Below are positions 43,970-55,113 of a stretch of DNA of 64,000 nucleotides, one piece after another; the first letter of the stretch is position 1; each line of letters starts with the position of its first letter. Source of the stretch: Diphasiastrum complanatum (Eukaryota; Streptophyta; Lycopodiopsida; Lycopodiales; Lycopodiaceae). The position numbers were made by a program, and so were the translations under genes. The notes under the pieces are model-generated. The model saw only the letters and a list, made by a program, of their open reading frames with translations, was not told the origin of the DNA and searched no databases. Where the stretch lies: assembly GCA_029204225.1 (NCBI GenBank), contig CM055094.1, forward strand, positions 10,029,234 through 10,093,233, given 5' to 3'.

Positions 43970-46900
43970 TCAAGATGCTAGGTCTGTACTGGCGCTGTAG
44001 AAGTATGTAATGAGAGCTGTAGCATGAGGAAGTGCAGGAGCCCGCTGACGTCGCCTGTGAACAGGAGCATGTATAGTGTGTCTTTGTGTAAGAGGTCTGG
44101 TAGGGCGTGTAACTCTCGTGACCTCCTGAGGCTGGGTGATGCGTCGTCTCTGCATCCTAGGTCTGGGAATGTCGTCGCAATCGCTGTCAGTCATGTCTGC
44201 ATCAGAGCGTGATCTCCGGCGAGAGAAGAAGGATGTAATCTGAGACTGTGAGTCTGGGTAGGTGTGCTGAGCTGTCTGACATAGGTCCTGACGTAGGAGG
44301 GACATCTCACGTATCATAAGTGCCACACATCTAGGGTCCTCATATGAGATGTGGGATCGTAATGTAACTGGTGTCTGACGAAAAAGGCAATGATATCGTC
44401 CTCTAATCTCATAGTAAGCTGGACATGTGAAAAGGAAATGCTCCTTTGTCTCAACCATAGATAATGAGCATAACTGACAAAAACGCTCCTCACGTGGGGT
44501 ACCCTGGAAGCGTCCAGTCTCAATCGCCAACTGGTGTGAGGACACTTGGAACTGGCTTAGAATAAATCGGAGCCCATGAGATAGCCCTGAGGTGAGATAG
44601 TGTGGTTAAACTGGAAATCCAACTGTGTCTAGCTCCAGAAAGTGTGTCCTGTAATAGTCGGGTTTGACCCCGAGCTGTCTTTGCCATGTCCGGCTCAGGT
44701 ATGCTCTATAGAGAAAGCGTCTGATATACTCATGGGTGCCCGATGGAAGGTCTGTGATAGAAATCCCAAGTGTATCCAGTATCCGGGAGGCCTGAGAAAA
44801 CCATGATAGTCGATGCCCCTGATCATAAAGGTCTCGCGAGGAGGCAAGTGCCGTCTGTGTGTATCTCTGCTCATTTGTGGGTAACGTCATAATACGCTGA
44901 ATATGTAGAATAAGCTGAAAGATGGCGGATAGCTGAATGGGAGGGACCGCGAACTCTGTCAGGATAATCTGATGTGGGACAAATGGCTTAGCATGAGAAC
45001 CTGCAGTCGTGAAATGCTGGCCCAATCCGAAGATGTAAGACCTGCACACCATACCTCTGCTGCATATAGGGCTGTGGGAGTAACGAAAGTAACAAAAAGC
45101 TGACATTTACTCAAAGCATCCCGAATAAACCGTCTGAAACAGAAGCACTCTAACTGGACAAGGGAGGCGTGACCCTTACCAAGTCTGGCGGAGGCTGCCT
45201 GTCGCATGCCAAAGATAGGACCTGTAAAAAGCACGCCAAGGTAAGTGTAAGAAGATACGACCTCCAAGGGTTGCCTATCAAAGATGAGTTCCTGGCGCTG
45301 CATAAAAGCTCTCGATGTGTTGAAAATCATAACTTTGGTTTTCAATATGTTAACCCCCAATCCCCATCTACTGCAGAAGGCATGAAGGCTGTCCAGCTGT
45401 CGCTGTAATCCCTCTCTGGAAGAAGATAGGAGGACCACGTCATCTGCATATAAAAGTATAGCAATCAAGATTCTCCCAAGCTTGCAACCTGTGCCACCGC
45501 ATCCCTCAAAGCTCGTCAATATATAGTCCAAACAGGGTTGGGGATAGAGAACAACCCTGTTTCACGCCAATAGTGCTCCAGATGTGGTCTGAGGTGCCGG
45601 TATCACTCCGAAAACATCCAAGGACTCTCTCATATAGTGCCATCACTGCTAAGATCATGTCAGTAGAAAAACCAAGATCACGTAGTCGCTGAATGAGAAG
45701 GGATCGTGGAACAGAGTCGAAGGCTTTCCTGAAGTCAACAAAACAACAGTAGACCCGTTCTCTTCTGTGTCTAGCCTCCTCAATAATGGCCCGAAGGGTG
45801 AAGATATGATCTGTGGTGGAGTAGTGTGCTCTGAAACCTGCCTGGCCCAATGCATGTAATCTCCTAGACTCTGCCTCAGAACTGACTGCTGACTGTAAGA
45901 TGGTGCCATATAACTTAGCAATGATGTGTCCAATCATAATGGTGCGATAGTTTCCAGGGTCCATGGGGTCACCAGTTTTATGAATGGGGTGGATGATGTT
46001 GGTGCACCAGGAGGAAGGGAAGCCAGAAACAACTGCTTGATTAAGCAAAGTGGCTAGGATCGGTGAAAGTATATCTGCAGCATGGATTAATAGTTCGGAT
46101 TCAAGGTCGTCAATGTCACGGGTGCGACAAGTTTTCAGTTTTGTGATGGCGGTCAAGACAATGTCCCGGGTGAAGAAAGTGAAAGTAGTCGGTCGGGGAG
46201 AAATGGAGATGGGTGTGTCCGTGGGTACAATATATAAGGTAGTGGCATATGCAGTCCAGGTATGGAGGTCAGTGAGGGGAGGAGGTGGGGCATGGGGGAT
46301 GAATTCTCTCCAGAAGGCACCAGATGAGGAACTACAAAGGGAATCGACTAAGTTTTTCCCTTTTTGAGTTTCATACGTCCGTTTCTTCCGTCGGAGGGCA
46401 TAATGGAAAGATTGACGAGTTGCAGGAAGAAGGTGTGTATTATGCAATCTAGCTTGGGTAACTTGGAGATGGAGGATACGACACTCGGCGTCAAACCAGG
46501 GAGGTCGGATAGGGTGTGACGGAGTGGGTGGGCGTCGATGTGGTTTGGAGGGAAAGGAAAATGCTGCAGCGGTATGTAGTGACGTGGTAAGGAAGATAGC
46601 TTGTGTCTCCAACGACGTGTGGTGGGGAAAATGACAAAGAGATGAACTGACGGCGTCCTGGTATGTCTTGATGTGAGAGCGATCAAAGGTGTATTTGGGT
46701 GCACGAGAGATGGGTGGAATAATGGGTGGTTGGGAAGTCGGGATGGAGCCCATACTGAAAGATAGGAAGGAGTGATCGGAAAGGGTAGTGGGAAGAATGT
46801 GGAAATCAGATATAAGTGGGATAAAAGTTGGTGACCCCATGAGATAGTCGACAACACTGTGTCCTCCGCTATGTGGATGGCAAGTGAATCTGCTAGAATG

Positions 46901-47580
46901 TGGCCAGCAAGCCAAGCCATTGTAAATGGCCAACTCGTGAGCCTCACCCATCTGTAGAAGGTACTCTCCATAACTCGTGATAGGGCCCATCATATCCTCT
47001 GAGCTCCTAGTGATGCCAATGTCCTCACAATAAATAGCTCGTGTACGTAATATGTCATCAGTGTCGTGGAAATCCACCTGTCTGGTAGCAGTCCTGGCAT
47101 TAAAGTCGCCAATGAGAAGGACATAACCCCGATCTGTAAATCTGACAATGTCAGCGGAGAGATCAGTATAAGGAGAGCCAGAGCCGTTTGCAAAGGAGGA
47201 CGACTCTGGAGGGAAGTAGCAGGCAGCAATGAAGAGATCCCTATCCAAACCGATAGCTCGCCCAGTGATATGAGCCCATATGTATCGTGCCTGTGCATCA
47301 TGTCGGAGAAACTCTATAACTGGTTGTAGTGACTCTCGATAAAGACATGCAACTCCACCCGAACCTCTGCCACTCGCTGATCGAGTCTCTGTCCTATAAA
47401 CTGAATTCCATCTGTAACCTGCAAATGTGGGTAGTACTCTCTCTGGGCTCTCATGTGTCTCCATAAAAAATAATATATCTCTGCCTGTGATGAAGTCGGT
47501 AAGATCTCCAGTCGTGGATGATGAGTGTATGCCATTACAGTTCCATATTCCAAGATGTAGGTGGTGTGGTGGGGGTCTCG
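43970..47580 (-). pseudogene. LINE ORF2 (endonuclease, RT), frameshifted
   Basis: The reading begins near 47575 with LGIWNCNGIHSSS, the first endonuclease motif, without a clear ATG; then METHE, GDFNART (near 47105) and LSDHSFLSF (near 46775). RT: WCTNIIHPIHKTGDP, FVDFRKAFDSVPR, GVKQGCSLSPTLFGLYIDEL. A frameshift at about 45510 separates this from YADDVVLLSSS, LKTKVMIFN. Further shifts occur near 45050 and 44560. C-terminal knuckle CQLCSLSMVETKEHFLFTCP (near 44470-44410), then a basic Arg/Ser-rich end at 43970. Inactive as read. Confidence 0.85.
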
Positions 47581-47611
47581 GGATGCTCCCATGCCCGGGG
47601 ACCCCAATTTC

Positions 47612-48157
47612 CTATAGGTTGTTTCCGGATGCAGGACCATCAAGGTACCGAACAACTCCATCACGATAGATTGCTCGTCTTCCGGTCGCTTTGGCGGTTT
47701 GGAGTGTTTGGCGTCTCTCTTCAACTTGGATATAGGTAAGGTCATCATCCATGAAGATTTTGGTGTCTCTCAATTTGGTTCTTTTCCGCAAGGTTGCCTT
47801 ACGATATGTATGTGACATGAAGCGGAGGACCAAGGTAGTGGTGTCTTTCCTAGTACGCCATGCTGTATCCAAACCATCTGCATTGTGTCCTAGGGTAGTG
47901 CATAAAAATCTTTTTGCTTCGTCAACGGCATTTTGGGTGTCCACTATGCCTCGTACCCTAATATTGAGAGCCTTGGAATCTCGAAGTTTCTCTTCCGTAA
48001 GAGTAGCGGAAATGAATGATGAAAAAGGGGGAGACTTACTTCCGTCATCGGCTGTCCAAGGTGGACTGGTAGCTTTGTTCCTGGTGATGATAGAAGCCCA
48101 TGTGTTCATCGATTCTTTGTGTTGGTTCAGTCGTTGTTCCAGATCTTGAATGTTCAT
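47612..48157 (-). CDS. LINE ORF1 protein, 181 aa
   Basis: Starts MNIQDLEQRLNQHKESMNTW at 48157; longer readings through the GA repeat are not likely to be real. A short N-terminal coiled-coil is followed by a domain with RVRGIVD, TTLVLRFMSHTYRKATLR, TKIFMDDDLTYIQVEERRQT and GVVRYLDG. The pattern of VRG ... RF ... IF(x)DDLT ... RR is that of LINE ORF1 RNA-binding proteins. The product would package LINE RNA. It is immediately followed by the ORF2 region. Confidence 0.7.
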   Translation of the reverse strand: MNIQDLEQRLNQHKESMNTWASIITRNKATSPPWTADDGSKSPPFSSFISATLTEEKLRDSKALNIRVRGIVDTQNAVDEAKRFLCTTLGHNADGLDTAWRTRKDTTTLVLRFMSHTYRKATLRKRTKLRDTKIFMDDDLTYIQVEERRQTLQTAKATGRRAIYRDGVVRYLDGPASGNNL

Positions 48158-48178
48158 CTTTGTCTCTTCTTCTGGCTG

Positions 48179-48181
<3 letters not shown>

Positions 48182-48250
<69 letters not shown>
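48182..48250. repeat. (GA)n at LINE 5' junction
   Basis: About 68 bp of GA between the LINE start and the continuation of hAT exon 4 (CTTGGGCTAGATC...). Confidence 0.95.
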
Positions 48251-48254
<4 letters not shown>

Positions 48255-49655
48255 GCTAGATCTCCGAGATCCTCCACTGTACGAGGCAGATGAGCCAGAT
48301 CAGAGTGGGATGAGGCAGATGATATTGGTGTTGGGCACACGCCACAAGCAGGGGTCACAGGTGCTTCACGTGGCAGAGGTGGGGCACATGGCACAGGTTA
48401 TACCGAGAGACAGACAGGGCACACAGGGGGGGCCAGTGGCATACCTACTTATGTCGATATGATGGAGGAGGGCAGAGTGATTTAGATGCCGGTCCCGCAG
48501 TTGCTTGGATGCGTGCAATACAAAGTCATGGGCGTTACTTTGACAACACACCAGATGAGACACCAGTTGACTTCGATTGTACCGATTGGGAGGCCATGCA
48601 GTGTCTACGTGGTGCACAGGATGAGGCACGGGATGATCCAAAGGATGGTGCACATGATGAGTCCCAGATTCCAGAGCATTTGTATTCGGATGCCTAGCTA
48701 GACGACTTGATTGCCACGTTGGACTCAGAGGCCTAGCAGATGCCGAGTGTCAGGGCACCCCCATCATCTCTAGTCAACATGCCTTACATAGAGTCTCAGC
48801 CAGAGCAGCTACATGAGGTGCCTGCAGTTCCTCCGGTTCCTCAGAGGGTTTATATGCGCCGCACAGCACCTCCAATGCCACCGATGCCATTGAGGCCTGC
48901 AGCCCCTCCATCGCCATCCACTTCTCCAACACCAGGTCTCCATGGCAGGCCACCATCTGTGCCTAGGTTTTCTCTTGCAGCACCCACAACCATAGTGGCT
49001 CCTCCAGTGGCAGCACTCACTTCACATCATCCTCCTTTGGCAGCACCCACTCCACTGGCTCCTCCTTTGGCAGCACCTAGGATGTACCAGTACCGGCTAC
49101 CACAGCGCCCCTTTCAGTACATATCGTCGTTGTACTTGCCTCCTGCAAGGACGGCCCCTCCACAGCCAATTCCTCCACCTGCAGCAGCCCCACGGGCTCA
49201 TCCTCCTCTTTCGGCTGCATAAGGAGTCCCCTCTTTGGCTTACCTATCCTAGCCGGTCTCAGCTTGGGCCCAGCCTAGCCAGCCAAGTGATTTGCATGGG
49301 GGTGATGAGGCATTGACAGCTCCCCTCGTCCGCAAGGGACCAGGAAGGCCCAAGGGTGCACGGAACAAGAAAGGCAGAGCACAGAAACAGCCAAGGAAGA
49401 GAGGACGACCTTGCAGGGCTCCAGGTACAGCTGGAGGTGCACTATCACAGCCAGCTGGAGCAGGTCTAGTTGGTTTGGCTTGCTTGGGGGCTGATGTGGA
49501 GGCAGATTGGGAGGATGTGGATGACGAGTCCTCCTTGGATACACAGCCCATGCGAGTTCTGGATAGGCATAGATATCGGCTGCGAGAGTCGGCTCGGGGC
49601 CCTGAGTTGTCTCCAGAGCATTCGTCTGAGTCAGAGCCAGACCATCTCTGTTATT
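48251..49655 (+). pseudogene. hAT copy B transposase, rest of exon 4
   Basis: Colinear with 21530-20042 of copy A: Pro-rich repeats (PPMPPMPLRPAAPPSPS), AT-hook-like GPGRPKGARNKK and KRGRPCRAP, and the acidic tail SSESEP. Several stops (near 48478, 48696, 48737, 49222, 49250) and frameshifts make it non-functional. The GAQDDSE-type repeat is reduced to one or two units. Confidence 0.85.
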
Positions 49656-49874
49656 TTATTTTTAGCAGTTTGATATCACCAAGCGCGCGTTGCACAAAAA
49701 AGCCATTGTATATCAATTCAAGAGATGTATCAAAATAACATTTTGTATCCCGCCATATACGGCTGGGTCTGTTTTTTATACTACTGTCTAACTATATGCC
49801 GCCTCATTAACTGCCGAAAATTACATAACTACAGTCCGCCACATACGGCTGGACCTTATCTAGTCTTAGCATTC

Positions 49875-50118
49875 CTACAAATCCTCCACTGACTCCTCGC
49901 CTTGGTCAGTTGCTACCTCCTGGTTAGCCCAACGGATTCGCACCCTTTCCCTGACCATGATGAGCTGTCGTGTTGTGAAGTTCACTCCAATCTGCTCATC
50001 CAAATCCACCGCGGGGGCGGGGGGCTCCGGCTCCGGGTGTCGAGCCTGTTGCAGCATCTCTGCAATGTCTACCTCTTGCTTCCAATGCCTTTCGTTGTGC
50101 CTTCAGACACCCCTCTCA
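49875..50118 (-). pseudogene. Degraded hAT accessory ORF (copy B)
   Basis: The minus strand reads RHNERHWKQEVDIAEMLQQ, then PEPEPPAPAVDLDEQIGVNF, TTRQLIMVRER and GEESVEDL, homologous to the 121-aa ORF at 19153. The first codons and part of the leader are deleted, joining the TATA-side sequence to the middle, and a TGA precedes RHNER. Confidence 0.75.
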
Positions 50119-50421
50119 CAATGGCATAGTGAGTGCCTATTTATCCCCACAGCCTGTTTGCCCATGTGCAGTTGCTGATGATCCCTACATGTGCCGCTGT
50201 ACCTGCCCCCATGTGTTGCTCCCCCACGTGCTGCTCTCCCATTGGCCCGATGGTGTGCTCCTTTACAGCGCCCATGTGATGTTGTACCTATCCCCTGCCC
50301 CCTGTACTGTCCCCTTTTTTTTGCACCCTAAGCCCTTTTTTTTTGCATTTTTTAGGCCTATTTTATTATAGAAAAAGCATTTTTTTATTATAAAAAATAT
50401 TCATTAAAAACATATTAAAAA

Positions 50422-50524
50422 ATGGTACCGCCCTGGTACCGCGGGTCTGAGGGCGGTACCATACTGGCGGTACCACCATTATGGTACCGGCGGTACCATA
50501 ATGGCAGTACCACCATGCACTATG
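50422..50524. repeat. hAT copy B subterminal GGTACC cluster
   Basis: At least five GGTACC sites with CCGGCGG/CCGCCC spacers, then CACTATG at the tip. It matches the left end of copy A (18502-18610) inverted. Confidence 0.8.
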
Positions 50525-50558
50525 GCATATAGTTAGATTGCCTAAAGATACTATCATC

Positions 50559-50628
50559 CATAGTTGCAGTGAATTGGGGGTCGCAATTCGGATCGCTGTC
50601 CGGACAGCAATTCGTTAATGCAACTTTG
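50559..50628. mobile_element. 70-bp hAT-type miniature element, 8-bp TSD
   Basis: Starts CATAGTTGCAGTGAATTG and ends CAATTCGTTAATGCAACTTTG-like on the plus strand, an imperfect inverted repeat. Perfect 8-bp flanking duplication CTATCATC at 50551-50558 and 50629-50636. The tip CATAGTTGCAG is the same as in the 817-bp element at 24978. It is only a folded pair of ends, near the minimal size for a transposable unit. Confidence 0.85.
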
Positions 50629-50636
50629 CTATCATC

Positions 50637-52999
50637 ATTGATTTAAAAGCAAATTTTGCTTCCTTAACAAAGGTTCTTGGTATGCAAACCATATTTACAA
50701 GTGATAATACTAACTGGAATACTTTTTTGTTTCTCAATTTCGTTAAATGATGTGATTTGTCTTATCCTAATTTCAATCTATGAAATGGTCAGATATCTAT
50801 TGTTTGGAGGTAACATATATTCTTAATAAAATGTCGTGTTAGTAAGCTAGCTCTGTTCTTTGAACTGTAAACGTTCAAACCTTTAGTTGTTTTTAGTGGT
50901 TCACTTTCATTCACATTTTACATCTTTGTCATTCATTTTCTATAGGTTGAGAAGTTCACATTATTTCAGTCCATTATCATGCCAATTTGACTTCAAGGTC
51001 CTGCTGAGGCAATAATCAGACTATCTTCATAAAATACAAATAGCTTTTATTACTTGGAAGAGATTTTTTGACAACATATCCCTTTGGATGATAGAGCAAA
51101 GGTTTCTACAATCAGTTATAAGGGCATTTGCACGTTCCGTTCCGGAACGTGATCCAGGAATCCCCATTAGGGTTTCCTGGAACATGGGTGTTTTTACATT
51201 TTCTATGGTTTTTATTGGTTCTAGTGCTTTGCAAATTGTTTTAAATTGAGTGCTTTGAATCTGTTTTTAAGTGTTATTTTTTTTCATTTTTTAGTTATAA
51301 AATAAATTAAAATAAAAAAGACAGCGGAACATAGAGAGTTAGAAACTATATGGTCTACCGACATCTACTCAGTCTCCAGTCTCCAGTCCTGACTATTACA
51401 TGTTCCTACTTCACCATAGCTAATGTCTCTTTGCCTTCGTTCCTCACGTCCATTGTTGATACACTTAGCATTCTTCAGCTATAGCACGTTCCTCCATGAT
51501 TATACTCTTCCTTTTGGTGAGAAACCTTTTGTTGCTGTACTTTGCCAGTGTCAAACTTCCATGTAAATTATCTTCTTCTTGTATACTTCAAGGCATTCCA
51601 TTTTGTCTTACACTTACTTCCTAGTCCTTTCCCATCAACTCAATGTGACATTTCTTTCCTGTCATCGTTGATGTCCCAGTGATTTATTGTTGGGTTGCTA
51701 GCTTTTGTGGTTTCCTCGTACCTTTTTTAGTCATCACAATTTGTCCCTAAGATGGTTATTCCAAGAGAAAAGAACTTTTATATGATGGGTTTTGCTGTAG
51801 TATTATACAGCAACTAATTCCTTTTCTCATGATGTAGGAAATTATGGATCATTCTAGAAGGGTCTACTCATTGCTTTGATCTCTTTTCCAATCTATCAGT
51901 TCATTTTATGTTGCTTTTATGTTACCGATTTGGTCTTTACGGCCTGTTTGGGTTGTATATGTATCTTCCAAGCCATTTGTTGTTTCTATTCTGTAGCATG
52001 CATGGTCGATGCTGCTAGCTTGGGATTTCTTTTCAGATTTTCAGCCACTACTTGCTGAGATTATTTTTCAATTTCTAGCTCTCAGGTAGGCGTGGAGTAT
52101 CTTTAAATATCTAAATTGTGCTATCTACTACTATATTTGTGTGACACTCCTAGTGTACACCGTTGACCTGGTAGCCCCTTGTACGTGGTAACCAAGTTCT
52201 AACCTATGCTTTAGTCTTATCCGTCGTATTCATGTTAGCATGGTATCTAGCAAAGTTCTTGTATTTAGTAGTTATTTATTTAGTTCATATCAATGCCGTC
52301 ATTTGGCATTTTTAGGCCATTTGTATACCACAAGATCCACCATCAAAATTTCTTCAGCGTTTATTTTGTTTTTCCAGCTTGTAGATTTTTGTGGCTACTT
52401 GTTCAGTATGGCAGTTTTATGTTGCCTTTTAGTTTCGGTATCACCATCAGCCATTTTGTGGCTTCAACATTTTCTTCATACAAACAGCAGGGACACAATC
52501 CTTTTTCAGAGGGTGAGTTAGAAGCATATCCTTGGCAGCTCCTTGTGGGTGTGGCCCACGTGTTGTGATTTAACTTTAGACCTTGTGGTTTACAAGTTGG
52601 GCCCTTCACCTGTTATTTGTGCATTTATCAGATACCTGTGTTAGTAATATGGTTGTTGTTGTGCCCCTCCCTCCCTTGTAGATCCTAGCCCTAATTCGGG
52701 CCGCAATGACTATAAATAAGCTCCAACCCTCATTTACTATCAATGGGTTGGAAACTAGTCCTAATCAAAGAGTAGCTTAAGATCAGTTTCACATAATTTC
52801 AGATTACATTTAGCTTAGATCATGATTTTACTTTTGGCGATTGTTATTCAGATAGTGTCTAACATCAGATTTTTCTTAACATTGGCAACTTTCGCTCTGT
52901 ATGCGCTCTGTCATGATGTTTGCTCATTATTGCTGTAAATTTTAATCTTCTTTGGCCAAAGCTATAACTAATGCAAATGCATGCTCATTTTTGGTAAAG
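50637..52999 (+). other. Intron sequence before SKI2 exon
   Basis: AT-rich. A GGAACG palindrome (CACGTTCCGTTCCGGAACGTG, one base variant) lies near 51139. ACTATAAATAAGCTCC near 52710 looks like an LTR promoter remnant but no LTR ends were found. ORFs at 51876-52570 show no domain and appear spurious. Confidence 0.5.
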
Positions 53000-53153
53000 G
53001 TGCATTTTTGGGGAGCCAACTATTGAGGAGTACTATGAATTGGCAAGGGAATCTGAACAACTTGGAAAAGAAATCCAAGATACAATTATGCAGTCACGTG
53101 CAGCTCAGCAATCACTTACACCTGGCAGGATTGTCATAGTTCACTCACCGAAA
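53000..53153 (+). CDS. SKI2: SKI2-like helicase exon, arch region
   Basis: A 154-nt exon, phase 2 in and 0 out, acceptor AAAG, donor GTTAGT. It completes the Glu codon, then reads CIFGEPTIEEYYELARESEQ and continues AAQQSLTPGRIVIVHSPK. GEPxIExYY followed by the GRxVxV strand is the beginning of the Ski2 insertion (arch/beta-barrel) domain, which contacts RNA and the SKI complex. Confidence 0.92.
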
Positions 53154-53821
53154 GTTAGTTCTTTTCTTACCAGTGTAACTTATGCCATATGCTATAATTT
53201 TAGGCTTATAAGTTTGTTCTTCTCTTTGATCACAACGATAAGGGTTATAATAATGTTCTTTGATGTTTTACATAAGTGCTTGTGATGGAGATCTAGGAGT
53301 GTATCGTTTGATTGCAATTGACTTGTGTGGTGTTAAAGAGGTAAATAAAAGTTCAAACACATATTCTCATACTCAGATCAAACAGGATTCAGATGAGGTG
53401 GTCCTAAGATACTAGCAGAAAGTAGAAAGAGGATTCCAAACTTGAATTCTAGCACCTTGAGATTTAGTGAGCTAACAGAATGCTTCTAACTTTCTGTTAT
53501 GACGGTAGCTACTTGGTGAACGAACAAATATGTTGTTAATGCTATTGGCTTGATGGTGTTCTTTCTTCTGTGGTGAGCATCTTAGGATCAAGTAGGATGG
53601 AGAACCTGAATATCTTGACCCTATTGTGGACTTGGCTTTAGGTTGGTGTTTGCTTCATGGCTTAAATGATATATGCGGAACTAACAGTAGGGACATGCTC
53701 AACTGATTCTAATAAAAGGTTATTGCTTTATCACCATCTCATTTCACCAAATGATGTAAAGAACACTTTGATGGTGGGGAAGTAAAGACAACTAACTTAA
53801 TATCATTTTTTAAACTTTCAG
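53154..53821 (+). other. SKI2 intron, 668 bp
   Basis: GTTAGT start, TTTCAG end. No element recognised. A normal-sized intron among very long ones. Confidence 0.85.
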
Positions 53822-54287
53822 ATTCCTGTACCTTCATTGGGAGTGGTTTTAAAAGCGCCCACAGGCAGCAAAAGTACCATCGTCCTAACTCTTTATCGAG
53901 GCGTGATTCCTACAGTTTCTGAGGCTCTTTTAGATAGTAAAAGCGGTGCTAACAAACAACCTTCGGATGGGGGATACTTCATAAGTCGGAAAGGTAGCAG
54001 AGGCCTCGATGACGAGTATACAGTTTTTGGTGGTAGTTCTAGGAAAGGATCTGGCATTGTTCGAGTTTCTCTTCCCTATTATGGAACGGCTGGAGGAACT
54101 GGATATGTTGCCATTGAAGTGGGTAGCAAAGACTTTGTCAGTATTTGTAAGGAAAAGATTCGTGTGGATCCAGTACGTCTTCTTGAAGATGTGAGTGTTG
54201 CAGCATATTCCATGACAATGCAACAATTATTGCAGTTAGAGTTGCAGTATCCGAATGAAGATCCTCCAGCACTTGATCTAGTCAAAG
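53822..54287 (+). CDS. SKI2: SKI2-like helicase exon, arch beta-barrel
   Basis: A 466-nt exon, phase 0 in and 1 out, acceptor TTCAG, donor GTAAAG. It starts IPVPSLGVVLKAPTGSKSTI and ends PPALDLVK plus one base. GGYFISRKGSRGLDDEY, VRVSLPYYGTAGGTGY and KEKIRVDPVRLLED match the conserved order of the plant SKI2 arch domain. The next exon should start by completing the split codon; it was not found before 64000, so it probably lies beyond the window. Confidence 0.93.
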
Positions 54288-55113
54288 GTAAAGCTATGCA
54301 TAATTATAATGTTCTTCATATTTGATGCGGAACTGGCTTCAAATGAGTTCCAATATGTTTGAGCTTGAACTTATGTTAGGTTACTGCTGGCTTTACTAAC
54401 CATTCCATGATCATAGACTTCCTGTTAATGAAAGTGTTGATATGACTGCCTTGACGGTTGCAGTAAGACCCTCTTTTCCTTAATTCATCAACCTGTGTCA
54501 CGCTAGTATTTGTTTGGGAAGCTGAGAGTCAAGGACTCTATACCACTTTGAGTTCCTTGATTAAGAATCAGCCTCCCTGGTAATTATGTTGTTGTGATGC
54601 ACGGTAGAAGTTAGCACAAGGAAGAGGCCTGTTTGGATGTGTTTTAAGCCTGGTTTCAGTATTTTAGTATTGTTGAACTTCAATAGGATCTAGGGTGCAA
54701 ACAAAGATCTTTTAAATGCATTTTCTTCTTGATAATTGTCAAACATCAGCAAAAAGCTTGAAATTGATTATCTCATTTGACAGCAAGAAGCTGACGAATT
54801 TGCCCATTTAATATTTTATGCCTTTTTACCTGATAAATCTACTAGTCAATCTAGTACTCGACATGTATTTGGTGGGGGGGGGTTGTATAAATAGGGGTGA
54901 AAATGAACTAAAATGTACTTGTGCTAAAGAGATGCCGCCAAAATTGTCCAGAAATTTTCCAGCATTCCCAAGCATCTCTATAGCACTCACAGAGGCCACC
55001 CAAGTGTTCTCAAAGCTCACCTACTAAAATCAGCAAATTTTCTTGCTCTTTTTAACTTCTGAACTTACTATTTTGAGAAATTTAGGCACTTTTCTGGGCC
55101 TAAAACTGCTAAG
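54288..55113 (+). other. Downstream SKI2 intron start, possible LTR remnant
   Basis: Begins GTAAAG. A GTATAAATAGGGG TATA-like box near 54883 precedes the gag-like ORF at 55114 and suggests the promoter of a retroelement. LTR ends were not identified. Confidence 0.45.

Larger units (their letters stand above)
43768..48181 (-). mobile_element. Full-length LINE inserted in GA microsatellite
   Basis: About 4.4 kb on the minus strand, with ORF1, endonuclease, reverse transcriptase and C-terminal knuckle in order. The 3' end is ATGCCTTTTGGCAT hairpin, GGAAAAGACATTAATAAAGC, then (TTC)4 and CT. Both sides are GA/CT repeats of the hAT exon, so the target duplication cannot be measured. The last 700 bp are nearly identical to the copy at 63135-64000, suggesting recent activity, though ORF2 has frameshifts. 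Confidence 0.88.
37838..50524 (+). mobile_element. hAT transposon copy B with nested insertions
   Basis: Left tip CATAGGTCCCGCGGTACTGG, right tip GGTGGTACTGCC-type word ending CACTATG on the other strand. Perfect 8-bp target duplication GCATATAG at 37830-37837 and 50525-50532. GGTACC clusters lie at both ends (37845-37905, 50422-50515). The host element runs in the plus direction. A Ty3 element occupies 38076-42726 and replaces most of transposase exon 1; a LINE occupies 43768-48181 inside exon 4. The remaining hAT sequence is colinear with copy A. Confidence 0.88.
37362..52999 (+). other. SKI2 intron, 15.6 kb
   Basis: Starts GTAAGT, ends GTAAAG. It contains a hAT element of 12.7 kb with two nested retroelements, and a 70-bp miniature element. 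The flanks at 37390-37829 and 50637-52999 have no supported gene. Confidence 0.82.

Noticed and set aside
51876-52609. Plus- and minus-strand ORFs between hAT copy B and the SKI2 exon
   Set aside because: Hydrophobic, Phe/Ser-rich readings of T-rich intron DNA with no recognisable domain or splice context.
54288-55113. Next SKI2 exon right after 54287
   Set aside because: No stretch in the required phase resembles the conserved segment that follows the arch barrel; retroelement sequence begins instead.
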